From Pseudomonadota bacterium (GTDB lineage Bacteria; Pseudomonadota; Alphaproteobacteria; Caulobacterales; Caulobacteraceae): 14,134 bases of DNA. The notes below the pieces were generated by a model, which searched no databases, had not been told where the DNA came from, and saw nothing but the letters and a program-made list of their open reading frames with translations. Positions 1-8,565 of the stretch are shown piece after piece. The number at the start of each line of letters is the position of its first letter. Position 1 is the stretch's first letter. The stretch is taken from positions 1-14,134 of the forward strand of contig JAEZCL010000230.1 of the NCBI GenBank assembly GCA_023433585.1, in the 5' to 3' direction. The position numbers and the translations under genes were made by a program.

Positions 1-1
1 T

Positions 2-403
2 CTTGCCGGCGCGCGGGCGGCGCGCCCCACGATCGTCGACGGCGTGCGCATGGCGCTCCAGGCGCTGCATGGGTGGCGGGCCGGGCCGGCCACGCCCCTG
101 GCGACGCTTATGGCGGATGTGCGGGCGTTTCGGGGGTCCGTTCCTCTAGAGCCCGCTCCAGATCATCGTCGATGCGCCCTGGTGTTCGCCGCCTTGCGGC
201 CATGGTCGCCGCGCCAGGGGCTATGCCTCTATCGGTCCTATGCGCTGCTGCGGTTTCTGGCCGCCAATGACCTGGCGGCGCATTGGGTGTTCGGGGTGCG
301 GACCTGGCCCTTCAGCGCGCACTGCTGGGTGCAGGTGGGCGATCTGGTGCTGGACGATGATCTGGACCGCGTGCGCAGCTATGTGCGCATCGCCGTGATC
401 TGA
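2..403 (+). CDS. Lasso peptide biosynthesis B protein (leader peptidase), 3' part, truncated by window edge
   Basis: This is the C-terminal part of a transglutaminase-like cysteine protease of the lasso-peptide B2 family (McjB type). In this family it removes the leader peptide from the precursor so that the cyclase can close the ring. The frame is open to the left edge, so the true start and the N-terminal leader-binding (B1/RRE-like) part lie outside; a GTG at 44 is an internal codon, not a convincing start. The catalytic signature is visible: Cys at 224-226 in CLYRS, His at 320-322 in SAHCWV, and an Asp in the following LDDDLD stretch (353-367). The C-terminus VRSYVRIAVI is typical. Its TGA lies 2 bases before the cyclase ATG, so the two are almost certainly co-transcribed and translationally coupled. 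The family call is firm; the substrate is unknown because the precursor gene is not in the window. Confidence 0.9.
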   Translation, partial: LAGARAARPTIVDGVRMALQALHGWRAGPATPLATLMADVRAFRGSVPLEPAPDHRRCALVFAALRPWSPRQGLCLYRSYALLRFLAANDLAAHWVFGVRTWPFSAHCWVQVGDLVLDDDLDRVRSYVRIAVI

Positions 404-405
404 TC

Positions 406-2145
406 ATGGACGATTACGTCCTCATCGCCGGGCCGTTGGACCAGCCTGCGCTGCGCTGTCGCCTGGAGGCCATCAAGCTGACCAAGGCCTGGCGATGGGC
501 CTTGCAGAGCAAACGCTTCTGGCTGGCGGTGAGAACGCAAAGGCCAGCGCGCTGCGCGCCGTTCTGGTCAGGTTCCGGTCTCGGGGTCGGAGACGTCGTC
601 GGACTCCCGCTTCCGGCGCACGCCGATCCTGGAGCCGGGGCGGCGTTCGAGCGCCGCGCCCTGACCCTGGCCGGGAGCGTCATCTCGAACAGTTGGGGCC
701 GCTACGTCCTGGTCGTCACCGACGTGGACGGTGAAACCGTCGCCGTGTTTCGGGATCCCAGCGGCGCTCAGGAGGCCTTGTTGTCCAGCCTCTACGGCGC
801 CGCGGTCGTTACGTCGCAGCCGCCGGCCTGGCTGCGTTCTCAGCTTGACCGGGCGCTCAGCGTGGACCTCGATCGCGCCGCCATACTGCTGGCGGACGCC
901 GCCGCGTTCAGCGGACCGCCGCCCTTGCAGGGGCTGGATTGGGTGGCGCCGGGCCAGCTGGCGGTTCGGGCGGCGCGCGGGCGGCTGACATCGGAGCTGC
1001 TCTGGCGACCCGGCCGCATCGCGGCGGCCGATCCCGCGCCCCATGGCGCCGCGGCGCGCCTGCTGTTGGAGCGTAGCGTGGATCGTGCGGTCGCCGGCCT
1101 CCTTGGCGACTGTTCGCCCGCGCTGGTTGAGATATCCGGCGGGCTGGATTCCGCCGTGGTCGCTGCGGCTGTGGCGCAGGCCTCAGCGGCGCCGGTGACC
1201 GGGCTCAATTTCTATGGCGATCACGCCTTGGCCGATGAGCGGGCCTATGCGCGCGCCGTGGCCGAGACGTTGGGCGTCGATCTCTTGTTCAAGCCGCGCC
1301 AGAGCGCGCCTTGGACCGAAGCCGTGGTGCATGAGGCGTCTCGTGGGATGCGGCCGGCGCCGAGCGGATTGGATGCGGCGCGGATCGCGACGGTCGCCGA
1401 CGTCGTTCGAGAACGCGGCTTCAGCGCCGTGTTTACGGGGCAGGGGGGCGATGCGGCGTTGTTGCAACAGCCGTCGGCCGCCATCTTCGCCGATCAATGG
1501 CGGGCTCAGGGCGTCTCCAGCCTATGCAACGGAGCCTTGACGGCGTCCGCACGCCGGCTCAAGCGATCGGTATGGAGCGTCGGCTGGGAAGCCCTGGCGC
1601 CAGGCAGACGCATGCGTCCCGCAACATCGCCGTTGGTGAGCCGGGAGGGTCGGCGGCTGAACGCCCTCCCGCCGCACCCCTGGGTGCAGGACGCGGAAGG
1701 CTTGGGTCCGGCGAAGCGGCTTCAGGTGTCGGCGCTCGTAACCGCGCAGGCGGCCTATCACAACCCCTTGGCCAGACAGGTCGATGTGATCCATCCCTTG
1801 CTGAGCCAGCCGGTTCTGGAGTCATGCCTGACGATCCCGGCATGGGAGCTCGGCGGGCCGCGAGATCGCCATTTGGCGCGGGAGGCGTTCCGTGCGCGGT
1901 TGCCAGAGTCCGTCTATCGGCGGGGTTCCAAAGGGGACCTGACGGCCTTCTTCGGCCAAGCCATCCGAGACAGTCTGTCGTTCATCCGTCCGTTTCTCAT
2001 GGATGGCCGTCTGGCGGCGGCGGGAATTCTGGATCGGGACGCGTTGGACGCCGCGCTCGATCCCGACCAACTGCTTTGGAAGGGCGGGTATCAACATATT
2101 GCGCGCGCCGTGGCGGTCGAGGGCTGGGTCAGCCATTGGCGCTAA
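406..2145 (+). CDS. Lasso peptide cyclase C (asparagine synthetase-like)
   Basis: This 579-aa protein is an asparagine synthetase B homologue of the lasso cyclase type. The family adenylates the side-chain carboxylate of Asp/Glu at core position 7-9 and closes the isopeptide ring on the core N-terminus. The N-terminal half is a degenerate glutaminase-like domain: it starts MDDYVLIAGP and lacks the Cys2 nucleophile of true AsnB. The ATP-pyrophosphatase loop SGGLDS is at residues 244-249, the second nucleotide motif FTGQGGD at about 343-349, and a conserved Lys (509) sits in RRGSKGD near the C-terminus. Length fits the family (about 600 aa). No good Shine-Dalgarno precedes the ATG at 406, which agrees with coupling to the B gene 2 bases upstream. 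The stop TAA overlaps the stop of the convergent isopeptidase gene. Ring size and residue cannot be told without the precursor. Confidence 0.93.
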   Translation: MDDYVLIAGPLDQPALRCRLEAIKLTKAWRWALQSKRFWLAVRTQRPARCAPFWSGSGLGVGDVVGLPLPAHADPGAGAAFERRALTLAGSVISNSWGRYVLVVTDVDGETVAVFRDPSGAQEALLSSLYGAAVVTSQPPAWLRSQLDRALSVDLDRAAILLADAAAFSGPPPLQGLDWVAPGQLAVRAARGRLTSELLWRPGRIAAADPAPHGAAARLLLERSVDRAVAGLLGDCSPALVEISGGLDSAVVAAAVAQASAAPVTGLNFYGDHALADERAYARAVAETLGVDLLFKPRQSAPWTEAVVHEASRGMRPAPSGLDAARIATVADVVRERGFSAVFTGQGGDAALLQQPSAAIFADQWRAQGVSSLCNGALTASARRLKRSVWSVGWEALAPGRRMRPATSPLVSREGRRLNALPPHPWVQDAEGLGPAKRLQVSALVTAQAAYHNPLARQVDVIHPLLSQPVLESCLTIPAWELGGPRDRHLAREAFRARLPESVYRRGSKGDLTAFFGQAIRDSLSFIRPFLMDGRLAAAGILDRDALDAALDPDQLLWKGGYQHIARAVAVEGWVSHWR

Positions 2146-4529
2146 GGCGTGCTCGAGAGGTGTGTTTCCAGCCAGTCGATGATCCGCGCGTACATGTCGC
2201 GCAGATTGGCCGGACTGGAGATGGCGTGGCCTTCGCCCCAGTAGATCACCAGGGCGGCGTCCCGGTTCTGGCGCAACATGGCCGAAAAGGTCGATTCGGC
2301 CTGGCTCAGGGGCACATAGTCCTGGTCGCCATGGATCAGCAGCAGCGGCGTTTCGATCTGGTCGGCGTCATAAAGCGGGCTCGCCGCCACATAGGCTGAC
2401 GCGGCCTGCCAGGGCGCGCCCCCAAACCGGCCCTGACCCGTCTCCGCCCATCCGGCGATGGCGGGAAGCGATGAGCCCATGTCAGGGTCCAGCCTCAAAA
2501 CCGGGTGGAAGGCGCCCCACTTGGCTCCATAATCAGACGCCGAGGCGCTGGCGATGACGGCGCCGAAGCGATCCGTCCGGGTGGCGGCCAAGAGCGCTGA
2601 ATGGCCGCCGAAACTATTGCCCCACAAAGCGATGCGCCGGTCGTCCAAGCCGCCCGTCGCCAGGGCCGCCTCGACGGCGCGAAGGACGCCGTCAGTGAAC
2701 TCATTCTGCACGCCGACGGCTCCTGGCGAGATCGGCAAGTCCGGCGTGAGGACAGCGAAACCGGCTCCGGCGAGCACCTGGATGCTGGTGTTGTGGGAGC
2801 GCTGATCAGGCGGATGCGGCCCGACGACGCCTCCAGGATAGGCCAACACGACCAGAGGCGCCGGCGCTGGATCGTCGCCTGTGGGCCGATAGAGCCAGCT
2901 GGTGAGCGCCTGGCCTGAAGGGCTGCGGTGATGAACCGCCTCGCCCGGACTCGAGGCGATGGTCGCCAGCTGAGCGTTGATGACATGAACCGCCGCCGGC
3001 TGGCGGCCGGGCGCTTCGCTCCAGAGCGTCGAAACGCCCCGATCGTCCCGATCCAAGCGCAGGGCCCCGCTTGCCGAGGCGGCGAGCAAGCGGCCTGAAC
3101 CTGGATCGATAGCCGTCTGGCCGCCCTCGGCGCTCAACACTTGAAACCGACCCTCCGCGTCCACGACCGCCACAGGAGCGTCGGCAAGCGGCGCCGACCA
3201 GAGAGGCGGAAACCCCGCGGAAGGGATCGGCGTCGGCGCCGGGGTGACAGGCCGTTCGGCGGGCGTGAGACGCTCCGGACCCGCCGTCATCAGGCGCCAT
3301 AACGCGCCCTCGGCGGCCAGAATCGGATCAGAGGCCCATAGGCCGACGAGCGCGGCCGGTGCGGACGGAAGGCCCTGGGTGAGATTGATCGGCCCCTCAG
3401 GCTTGAGCGTGATCCAGTCCCGACGTCCGTCGCGCTCGGCGTAGATGACCGGATCATCATGGCTCCACAGGGCGGCGACGAAGGGGGCGCCTGTAAAAGT
3501 GCGCATGACGGCGGCGCGGTAGGGTCCCAAATCCACCGCTTCGGATCGTCCCTGACGCGCGTCCACGCGGAACAGTTCGCCGTCACCCCAATCGCCGTCA
3601 AGCGAACGGCCATGGACGAGCAGGGCGTCCCCGTCGGCGCGCCACGCCGGCGGCGCGGCGCGAACGTCGATAGAGGCGAGCGCCTCGTGACGTTCACCCG
3701 TGTTCAGATCGAGCAACACCAATCGGCCGCGGCGGTCAGGTTCGCCTTGGATGAGCGGCCGGTCCACGGCTATGGACAGCGCCTCGCCGCGCGACCACAC
3801 CGCCAGACGATCGCCGTCGGGGGATGCGGACAGACCGAGAAACGGGCCGCGCGCGAGCACTTCACGCGCCCCGGTTCTGACGTCGATGCGTTCGATCCGA
3901 TTGCGTGTTGGCGACAGTCCCACGTTGCGCCAACGGCCGCTGCCGAACACGGTGGCGGAGGGCGCCTCGCCCTGCGCCGTCGCACGCCATCGCTCCGGCA
4001 GGATCTGTGCGAAGGCCCAGGCGATCCTCATATGGGCGGGCTGGGCGTCGTCGTCGCGGAAGATCACGGCGAGGCTGTCGTCTGACAGCCAAACCGCGGT
4101 CTCCATCCGCACCGGCAACTCCGGGCTGCCGCCCAGCCAGAGCGTGCGGCCGGTCTCCGCCTCCACGATTCCCATGCGCCAGGTCTCGTCATAGAGCTGG
4201 TGCACGATCAGCCGGTCGCCGGCCGGCGACCACGGACCGTGGGTGACGCCGCGGATCGCCGGGTCGTCCAGCATCGCCGCCGCTTCGCCTGTCGCCAGAT
4301 CAATCCTGTGCACCCGGCTGACCTGGCGATCGTTGAAATGGGCGTAGTCGAACCGGGGCGCGGATCGGTACGCCGCCTTGATCTCAACCGCAGCCCAGCG
4401 GCCGCCCGGAGCCACGGAGGCGGCGCCCACGCCCTCCAGATCGAGCAGGGTCTCGACCGTGAACGGGGCGCCGTGAGCCGGTGCGGCGATGATCGCGGCC
4501 AGCAGGCCGCACAAGGCGATCTTGTGCAT
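2142..4529 (-). CDS. Lasso peptide isopeptidase (S9-family serine hydrolase, AtxE2-like)
   Basis: A 795-aa secreted alpha/beta-hydrolase with an N-terminal beta-propeller-like half (many WD-type strands, about residues 30-520) and a C-terminal prolyl-oligopeptidase domain. The catalytic triad can be placed: Ser639 in GNSFGG, Asp737 in HGDQDYVP and His768 in GEGHAIS. In this family (astexin AtxE2 and relatives) the enzyme cleaves the isopeptide bond of a lasso peptide and so opens the ring. I chose the ATG at 4529 because it gives a signal peptide (MHKIALCGLLAAIIAAPAHG), implying periplasmic action; the open frame continues 100 codons further only as antisense of the receptor gene. It starts 8 bases after the receptor stop and ends overlapping the cyclase stop. 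The lasso context makes isopeptidase much more likely than a general dipeptidyl peptidase. Confidence 0.9.
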   Translation of the reverse strand: MHKIALCGLLAAIIAAPAHGAPFTVETLLDLEGVGAASVAPGGRWAAVEIKAAYRSAPRFDYAHFNDRQVSRVHRIDLATGEAAAMLDDPAIRGVTHGPWSPAGDRLIVHQLYDETWRMGIVEAETGRTLWLGGSPELPVRMETAVWLSDDSLAVIFRDDDAQPAHMRIAWAFAQILPERWRATAQGEAPSATVFGSGRWRNVGLSPTRNRIERIDVRTGAREVLARGPFLGLSASPDGDRLAVWSRGEALSIAVDRPLIQGEPDRRGRLVLLDLNTGERHEALASIDVRAAPPAWRADGDALLVHGRSLDGDWGDGELFRVDARQGRSEAVDLGPYRAAVMRTFTGAPFVAALWSHDDPVIYAERDGRRDWITLKPEGPINLTQGLPSAPAALVGLWASDPILAAEGALWRLMTAGPERLTPAERPVTPAPTPIPSAGFPPLWSAPLADAPVAVVDAEGRFQVLSAEGGQTAIDPGSGRLLAASASGALRLDRDDRGVSTLWSEAPGRQPAAVHVINAQLATIASSPGEAVHHRSPSGQALTSWLYRPTGDDPAPAPLVVLAYPGGVVGPHPPDQRSHNTSIQVLAGAGFAVLTPDLPISPGAVGVQNEFTDGVLRAVEAALATGGLDDRRIALWGNSFGGHSALLAATRTDRFGAVIASASASDYGAKWGAFHPVLRLDPDMGSSLPAIAGWAETGQGRFGGAPWQAASAYVAASPLYDADQIETPLLLIHGDQDYVPLSQAESTFSAMLRQNRDAALVIYWGEGHAISSPANLRDMYARIIDWLETHLSSTP

Positions 4530-4536
4530 GACGCGA

Positions 4537-4553
4537 TCACCAGCCCTTGGTGA
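4537..4553 (-). promoter_or_regulatory. Small hairpin at the receptor-isopeptidase junction
   Basis: A perfect 6-bp inverted repeat (TCACCA and TGGTGA, 5-base loop AGGGC in the mRNA) covers the end of the receptor gene, including its TGA, 7 bases before the isopeptidase ATG. The loop carries the only purine-rich Shine-Dalgarno-like bases for the isopeptidase, rather far (about 14 bases) from the ATG. It may tune coupling between the two genes. It is short and could be chance. Confidence 0.25.
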
Positions 4554-7470
4554 GCTGAAGACCGATGACGCGGCCCAAGGCGTTGGCGGAGGTGGGATCG
4601 AAGCCCAGGCCTTGCGGCCCATCGAAGAAGGGCGGATCGCGATCCAACAGATTGCGGACGTTGAGGGCCACCGACAGCTGATCGCTCCAGCCGCCGCCCT
4701 GTCCGGTCCAGCGCACCTGCATGTCCGCGGTCGTCCAGGAAGATACGCCGCGGTTGTTCGGATCCGTATGGCCGTCTGTGTAGTAGAGCCCGAGGTTGGC
4801 GCTCCAGGGCCCCAGACGCCAGCCCGCATGCGCGGTCGCGCGCCAGCGCGGCGGATGGGTCGTCAGACCCGCCAGTGACTCGGCGTCCGACGTCGGAGTG
4901 AGCCGCCGGTCATAGGCGTCCATATAGGTGGCCGACAGGTTCAGATCGAACGTGTGATCATTGAGGCTCCAGTCCCTGCCCAGGCTGAGGTCGATCCCTC
5001 GAACACGCAGCGACGCGGCGTTGACGTAACGGGCGTCGACGATCGCCCCGTAGGCGTCCAGAGGATAGGAGCCGGACTGGATGAAGGTCGGGGAGTTGAG
5101 GATGGCCTCAACCCGCGCCCGGTCCTCCGGTCGCGAGGGATCGATCCACTGCACGAACGGCGCGTAGGCCGGGTTGATCAGCACCCCGGCCACGTTCTCG
5201 AAAGCGGGTCGGGCGATGCGGTTCTCGAATTCGGTGTCGAAGTGGGTGAGGCTGGCGCGCCAGCCCCACAAACGCTCGCGGTCGATATCGACGCCGAATG
5301 TCCAGGTCGTGGCGGTCTCCGGCTCAAGGTCCGGATTGCCGCCGTAAAGCAGAATGCTCAATACTGAATAGCCGCCGGCGGGCAGGGGCACCGCGTTCTG
5401 AAGCGGGGCGTCCGACGTCTCGATCAGCGACGGCGCGCGGAACGACGTGCCGTAGGTGGCGCGCGCGCGAACGCCCAGGGCCGGCTCCCAAACCACGCCG
5501 AGTTTCGGATTGGTGGTGGCGCCCATGCCCTCATAGTCTTCGTGCCGAAGCGCAGCGGACAGTTCGAGCCACTCAAGGCCGGGACGGGCGTTGGCCGCGC
5601 CGAAAATGGGAATGCGGGTCTCGGCGAACACCGCCGACATGGAGCGATCCGCATCGGGACGGACGCTCGAGACGGGCGTCACGCCCGAGGTGAAGCTGCG
5701 GCTGGATTGGCTGAAATGCTCCTGGCGGTGCTGGGCACCGAAGGCGACGCGGATCGTCCCGCCCGGCAACGAGAACAGTTCCCCGTTGATGAGCAGATTG
5801 GCCGAGCTTGTGCGGCTGAAGTCCTGACTGCTCTGCCAGGCCGAGCCAATGTAATCCAGGATCGTCCGGTTGTTGGCCGAACCCTCGCCGAACGGGTTGA
5901 AGTAGCCGTCCCGAATGGCGCTGTAGGCCGTGTCAGGATTGTCCGGCGCATTGCCCAGCGCTTCGGCCAAGGCCGAGGAATGCACCATTCGGCTTGCGCG
6001 CGTTTGTCCGCTCTGCTCGGCGTAGGCCAGATAGGCCTCCAGCGACCAGCTGTCGCTGAGGCGCGCATCGAAACCGGCGGTCGCGCCCAGGCTGCGGGCG
6101 CGGCCTTCATTGAGAACCGGTCCCAACTCGCGCGCGAACGAGTAGGCGATCTGATGCGACGCAGCCCCGCTCGGCGAAGCGAAATGCGGATTGGCGGAGG
6201 AGACCGTCAAAACGGAGGAGGCCGGCTGACCCGAGGATTCGAAATCTCGCTGGCTCCAGCGGAAGTCCAGCAACGCGTCGACGCGCCCGCCGAGAGATTG
6301 GCGAGCGACGGCGTAGACGGCTTGGCGGTCATGCCGGGGCACGAGATCGGTGCCCAGACGCGCGGTGGCCAGGTTGACGTCGGTGGCATCAAAGCCAGGG
6401 CCCGAAGCGCCCGGCTGGATGGCCCAGAGGGTCGTGTAGCCGCCTCGCGTGGGATCGAAGCGCACAATATTGCCAGGGGCGCTGTAAAAGGTTCGATGAT
6501 CGCTGCCCCCGAACGGGCGCAGATCAGCGTCGGCGGTGTAGGGCCGGTCCGATATGCTCAGCGGGTTCTGGCGATGGACCTCATAGGCAATGAGCGCCGA
6601 TCCGCTGTCCCATCGCCGGCCGAAGGTTTGACCGGCGATGATCTCTTCCGCGCCGCCGCTCGCCGCGCCCGCGCTGAAGCGGGTTTCAGCGCCGTCAAAG
6701 TCGGATCTCAGGATAAGATTGACCACGCCCGCGACCGCGTCGGACCCATAGATGGCCGAGGCGCCGTCCAGCAACACGTCCACCCGTTCAATGGCTGTGG
6801 CGGGAATACTGGAGATATCCGTGATGTCGCCGCGACTGCCGGCGCCCGCCATGCGGCGGCCGTTCACCAGCACCAAAGTCGCATCCGCGCCCAGGCCGCG
6901 CAGGTTGACGCTCGAGGCCTGAGAGCGGTTCGTGCCGAGACGATCGCGTCCCGTCACCGATGTGGTCGGCGAGGCCGTGGCCCCATGACTTTGGGGCAGG
7001 TTTCGCAAGGCGTCGGCCACCGTGCCGTAGCCGCGCTGGTCCATGGCGTCTCGGTCCAGGGTGACCAAGGGCGACGCGCCGTCCGAAGCGCCGCGGATCA
7101 AACTGCCGGTGACGACGATTTCGTCGACCGTTGTGGCTTGCGCGATCGGGTTCGACGCTTGTCGTTGGATCACCCAAACGCCGGGGCGCGTTTCCTGGGC
7201 CGAGAGCCCCGTGTCTCTCAAGAGCCGCTCCAGGGCGGCCCTGGGCGAAAGACGCCCATTCACGCCGGCCGTCCGCCGCCCATCCGCAACATCCGGCGCG
7301 TAAAGCAGCTGCTGGTCGCCCTGCACGGCGTAGAGCGAGAGCCCCTGATCCAGCGGCCCGGCCGGAATCTCAAACGGTCGAGCGTCCTGGGCCGCCGCAC
7401 AGGCGGGCGCGGCCGCCAACACTAATGGCGACGCCAAACACGCCAGCCAGCGTCCATCAAAACTCCGCAT
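4537..7470 (-). CDS. TonB-dependent receptor with N-terminal STN signalling domain
   Basis: A 977-aa outer-membrane transducer-receptor. From the ATG at 7470 there is a signal peptide (about residues 1-28), an STN (secretin/TonB short N-terminal) domain at about 32-103 (FEIPAGPLDQGLSLYAVQ onward), a TonB-box-like VDEIVVTG at 115-122, a plug domain from about 125, and a long beta-barrel ending in LTKGW. STN-bearing receptors pass ligand occupancy to a FecR protein, and both fecR-like and ECF sigma genes lie directly upstream. The neighbouring isopeptidase gene suggests the imported ligand is a lasso peptide; that is inference. The ATG at 7503 is in frame but adds no signal-like sequence and has no clear Shine-Dalgarno. 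The 7470 start is preceded by a strong purine-rich site (GGAGGGGAGAG), which itself sits in an inverted repeat. Confidence 0.93.
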   Translation of the reverse strand: MRSFDGRWLACLASPLVLAAAPACAAAQDARPFEIPAGPLDQGLSLYAVQGDQQLLYAPDVADGRRTAGVNGRLSPRAALERLLRDTGLSAQETRPGVWVIQRQASNPIAQATTVDEIVVTGSLIRGASDGASPLVTLDRDAMDQRGYGTVADALRNLPQSHGATASPTTSVTGRDRLGTNRSQASSVNLRGLGADATLVLVNGRRMAGAGSRGDITDISSIPATAIERVDVLLDGASAIYGSDAVAGVVNLILRSDFDGAETRFSAGAASGGAEEIIAGQTFGRRWDSGSALIAYEVHRQNPLSISDRPYTADADLRPFGGSDHRTFYSAPGNIVRFDPTRGGYTTLWAIQPGASGPGFDATDVNLATARLGTDLVPRHDRQAVYAVARQSLGGRVDALLDFRWSQRDFESSGQPASSVLTVSSANPHFASPSGAASHQIAYSFARELGPVLNEGRARSLGATAGFDARLSDSWSLEAYLAYAEQSGQTRASRMVHSSALAEALGNAPDNPDTAYSAIRDGYFNPFGEGSANNRTILDYIGSAWQSSQDFSRTSSANLLINGELFSLPGGTIRVAFGAQHRQEHFSQSSRSFTSGVTPVSSVRPDADRSMSAVFAETRIPIFGAANARPGLEWLELSAALRHEDYEGMGATTNPKLGVVWEPALGVRARATYGTSFRAPSLIETSDAPLQNAVPLPAGGYSVLSILLYGGNPDLEPETATTWTFGVDIDRERLWGWRASLTHFDTEFENRIARPAFENVAGVLINPAYAPFVQWIDPSRPEDRARVEAILNSPTFIQSGSYPLDAYGAIVDARYVNAASLRVRGIDLSLGRDWSLNDHTFDLNLSATYMDAYDRRLTPTSDAESLAGLTTHPPRWRATAHAGWRLGPWSANLGLYYTDGHTDPNNRGVSSWTTADMQVRWTGQGGGWSDQLSVALNVRNLLDRDPPFFDGPQGLGFDPTSANALGRVIGLQLTKGW

Positions 7471-7475
7471 TTCTC

Positions 7476-7540
7476 TCTCCCCTCCGAAGTTCAGGCGCCC
7501 CATGGCGATCTGAGATGGAGGGGAGACGTCTGGGGGCGCC
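7476..7540 (-). promoter_or_regulatory. Interleaved inverted repeats over the receptor gene's ribosome-binding site (putative RNA switch or pseudoknot)
   Basis: In the fecR-receptor spacer the mRNA carries, in order, A = GGCGCCCC (7540-7533), B = TCTCCCCTCC (7526-7517), A' = GGGGCGCC (7501-7494) and B' = GGAGGGGAGA (7485-7476). A pairs perfectly with A' (8 bp) and B with B' (10 bp); both loops are 31 bases. B' is the Shine-Dalgarno region of the receptor start at 7470. Because the pairs are interleaved, they can form only a pseudoknot or two alternative hairpins, one hiding the Shine-Dalgarno and the other leaving it open. The pairing is read directly from the sequence; the regulatory role is inferred. 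Confidence 0.55.
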
Positions 7541-7542
7541 CT

Positions 7543-8562
7543 TTACCCTGAACGGGCCTGCGAATTTTCTTCGGAGGGCGTCGCCGTGAGCCGGATCGCA
7601 GTCGCCGTATCGCGTCGCTCAAGGCCGAACATCAAAGCCGTCGCCGCCAGAAAAGCTTCCGTGTCGCCCGTCCGAAAGACCCCGCTGACAGGGGCGCCGG
7701 CCAGGTGCGGCGCCGACAGCTGGATCGGCTTGTCCGCGTAGCGATTGATCTCCGCTATGGCGTCAGCCAGGGGCGTGCGCTCAAAGGCCAGTCGTCCTTC
7801 GGTCCAGCTCATCGCCCTATCGACATCGACCGACTGGGGCGCCGCCGAAGTTTGGCCGGTCATGATCTGTTCGCCCGGCCGCAGGCGCCAATGGCTGGCC
7901 TCGGGCGCCGACGTCGCGGGTCCTGAGGCCTGAACCTCAACCACCCCTTCAGCCAACAGGACGCGAACGCCTTCGCCTTCAATGCGGACCGTGAATCGCG
8001 TTCCCAGGGCGGACACTCGCGTGTCCCCGGCGACCACATGAAAGGGCCGGGTGACGTCCGCTTCGACATTGAACAAGGCCTGGCCGCGCTCCAGCACGAT
8101 GCGCCGTTCAGCCCCGGAGAACCGGGCGCGGACGACCGAGTCGCTGTCCAAGCGGATCATAGATCCATCCTCGAGCGTGACTGTACGCAGCTCCCCCGGC
8201 GCGGTCGAATAGGCGTCGCCCGATGGATTGACCGCAATGAACACAGCCAGGGCCGCGAGGGCTGCGACGCCGCCGGCAAGAGGGATCAGCCGCATCGGGC
8301 GGCGCCAGTCTCGTTCGTTGCGGCCGTAGGCCTTGTGCACCGCCGCCTGGATGTCCGGGTCGTCGCCCAGCGCCTGGGATGCATGCCAGGCCTGCTCCAC
8401 GGTTTGATAGGCTTCGGCGTTGCCAGGGCGCCGCCGCCAAGCCTGGAATTCGTCGAGGGTTGCGGCGGACACGCGAACGTCGCCTAACCGGACGAACCAG
8501 TCGGCGGCTTCCGCATGGGCGGAAGACGTCGAGGTGTCGGCCGGGGTGTTGGCCTGGTTCAT
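7543..8562 (-). CDS. FecR-like anti-sigma / signal transducer
   Basis: A 339-aa inner-membrane protein of the FecR family. The cytoplasmic N-terminus carries the FecR_N/DUF4880-type segment (about residues 17-60, AADWFVRLGD...FQAWRRRPGNAEAY), which in this family holds the partner ECF sigma factor. One membrane segment follows at about 92-111. The periplasmic part has a FecR domain (about 120-215, TLEDGSMIRLDSDS..., LERGQALFNVE) and a C-terminal secretin-like DUF4974-type region (about 255-325). The ATG at 8562 follows the sigma gene's TAA by 3 bases with no strong Shine-Dalgarno, so translation is probably coupled. With the STN receptor downstream it completes a cell-surface signalling relay. 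Confidence 0.93.
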   Translation of the reverse strand: MNQANTPADTSTSSAHAEAADWFVRLGDVRVSAATLDEFQAWRRRPGNAEAYQTVEQAWHASQALGDDPDIQAAVHKAYGRNERDWRRPMRLIPLAGGVAALAALAVFIAVNPSGDAYSTAPGELRTVTLEDGSMIRLDSDSVVRARFSGAERRIVLERGQALFNVEADVTRPFHVVAGDTRVSALGTRFTVRIEGEGVRVLLAEGVVEVQASGPATSAPEASHWRLRPGEQIMTGQTSAAPQSVDVDRAMSWTEGRLAFERTPLADAIAEINRYADKPIQLSAPHLAGAPVSGVFRTGDTEAFLAATALMFGLERRDTATAIRLTATPSEENSQARSG

Positions 8563-8565
8563 CGA

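Noticed and set aside
1497..2399. 300-codon + frame overlapping the end of the cyclase gene
   Set aside because: Shadow frame of the cyclase and of the antisense isopeptidase; no protein-like pattern.
4530..4829. 100-codon N-terminal extension of the isopeptidase frame
   Set aside because: It is antisense-phase overlap with the receptor C-terminus, is proline- and arginine-rich, and precedes a clear signal peptide at 4529.
5542..7425. Long plus-strand open frame of 627 codons opposite the receptor gene
   Set aside because: GC-rich shadow. Its composition (Arg, Gly, Ala, His) matches no protein, while the minus strand shows STN, plug and barrel features.
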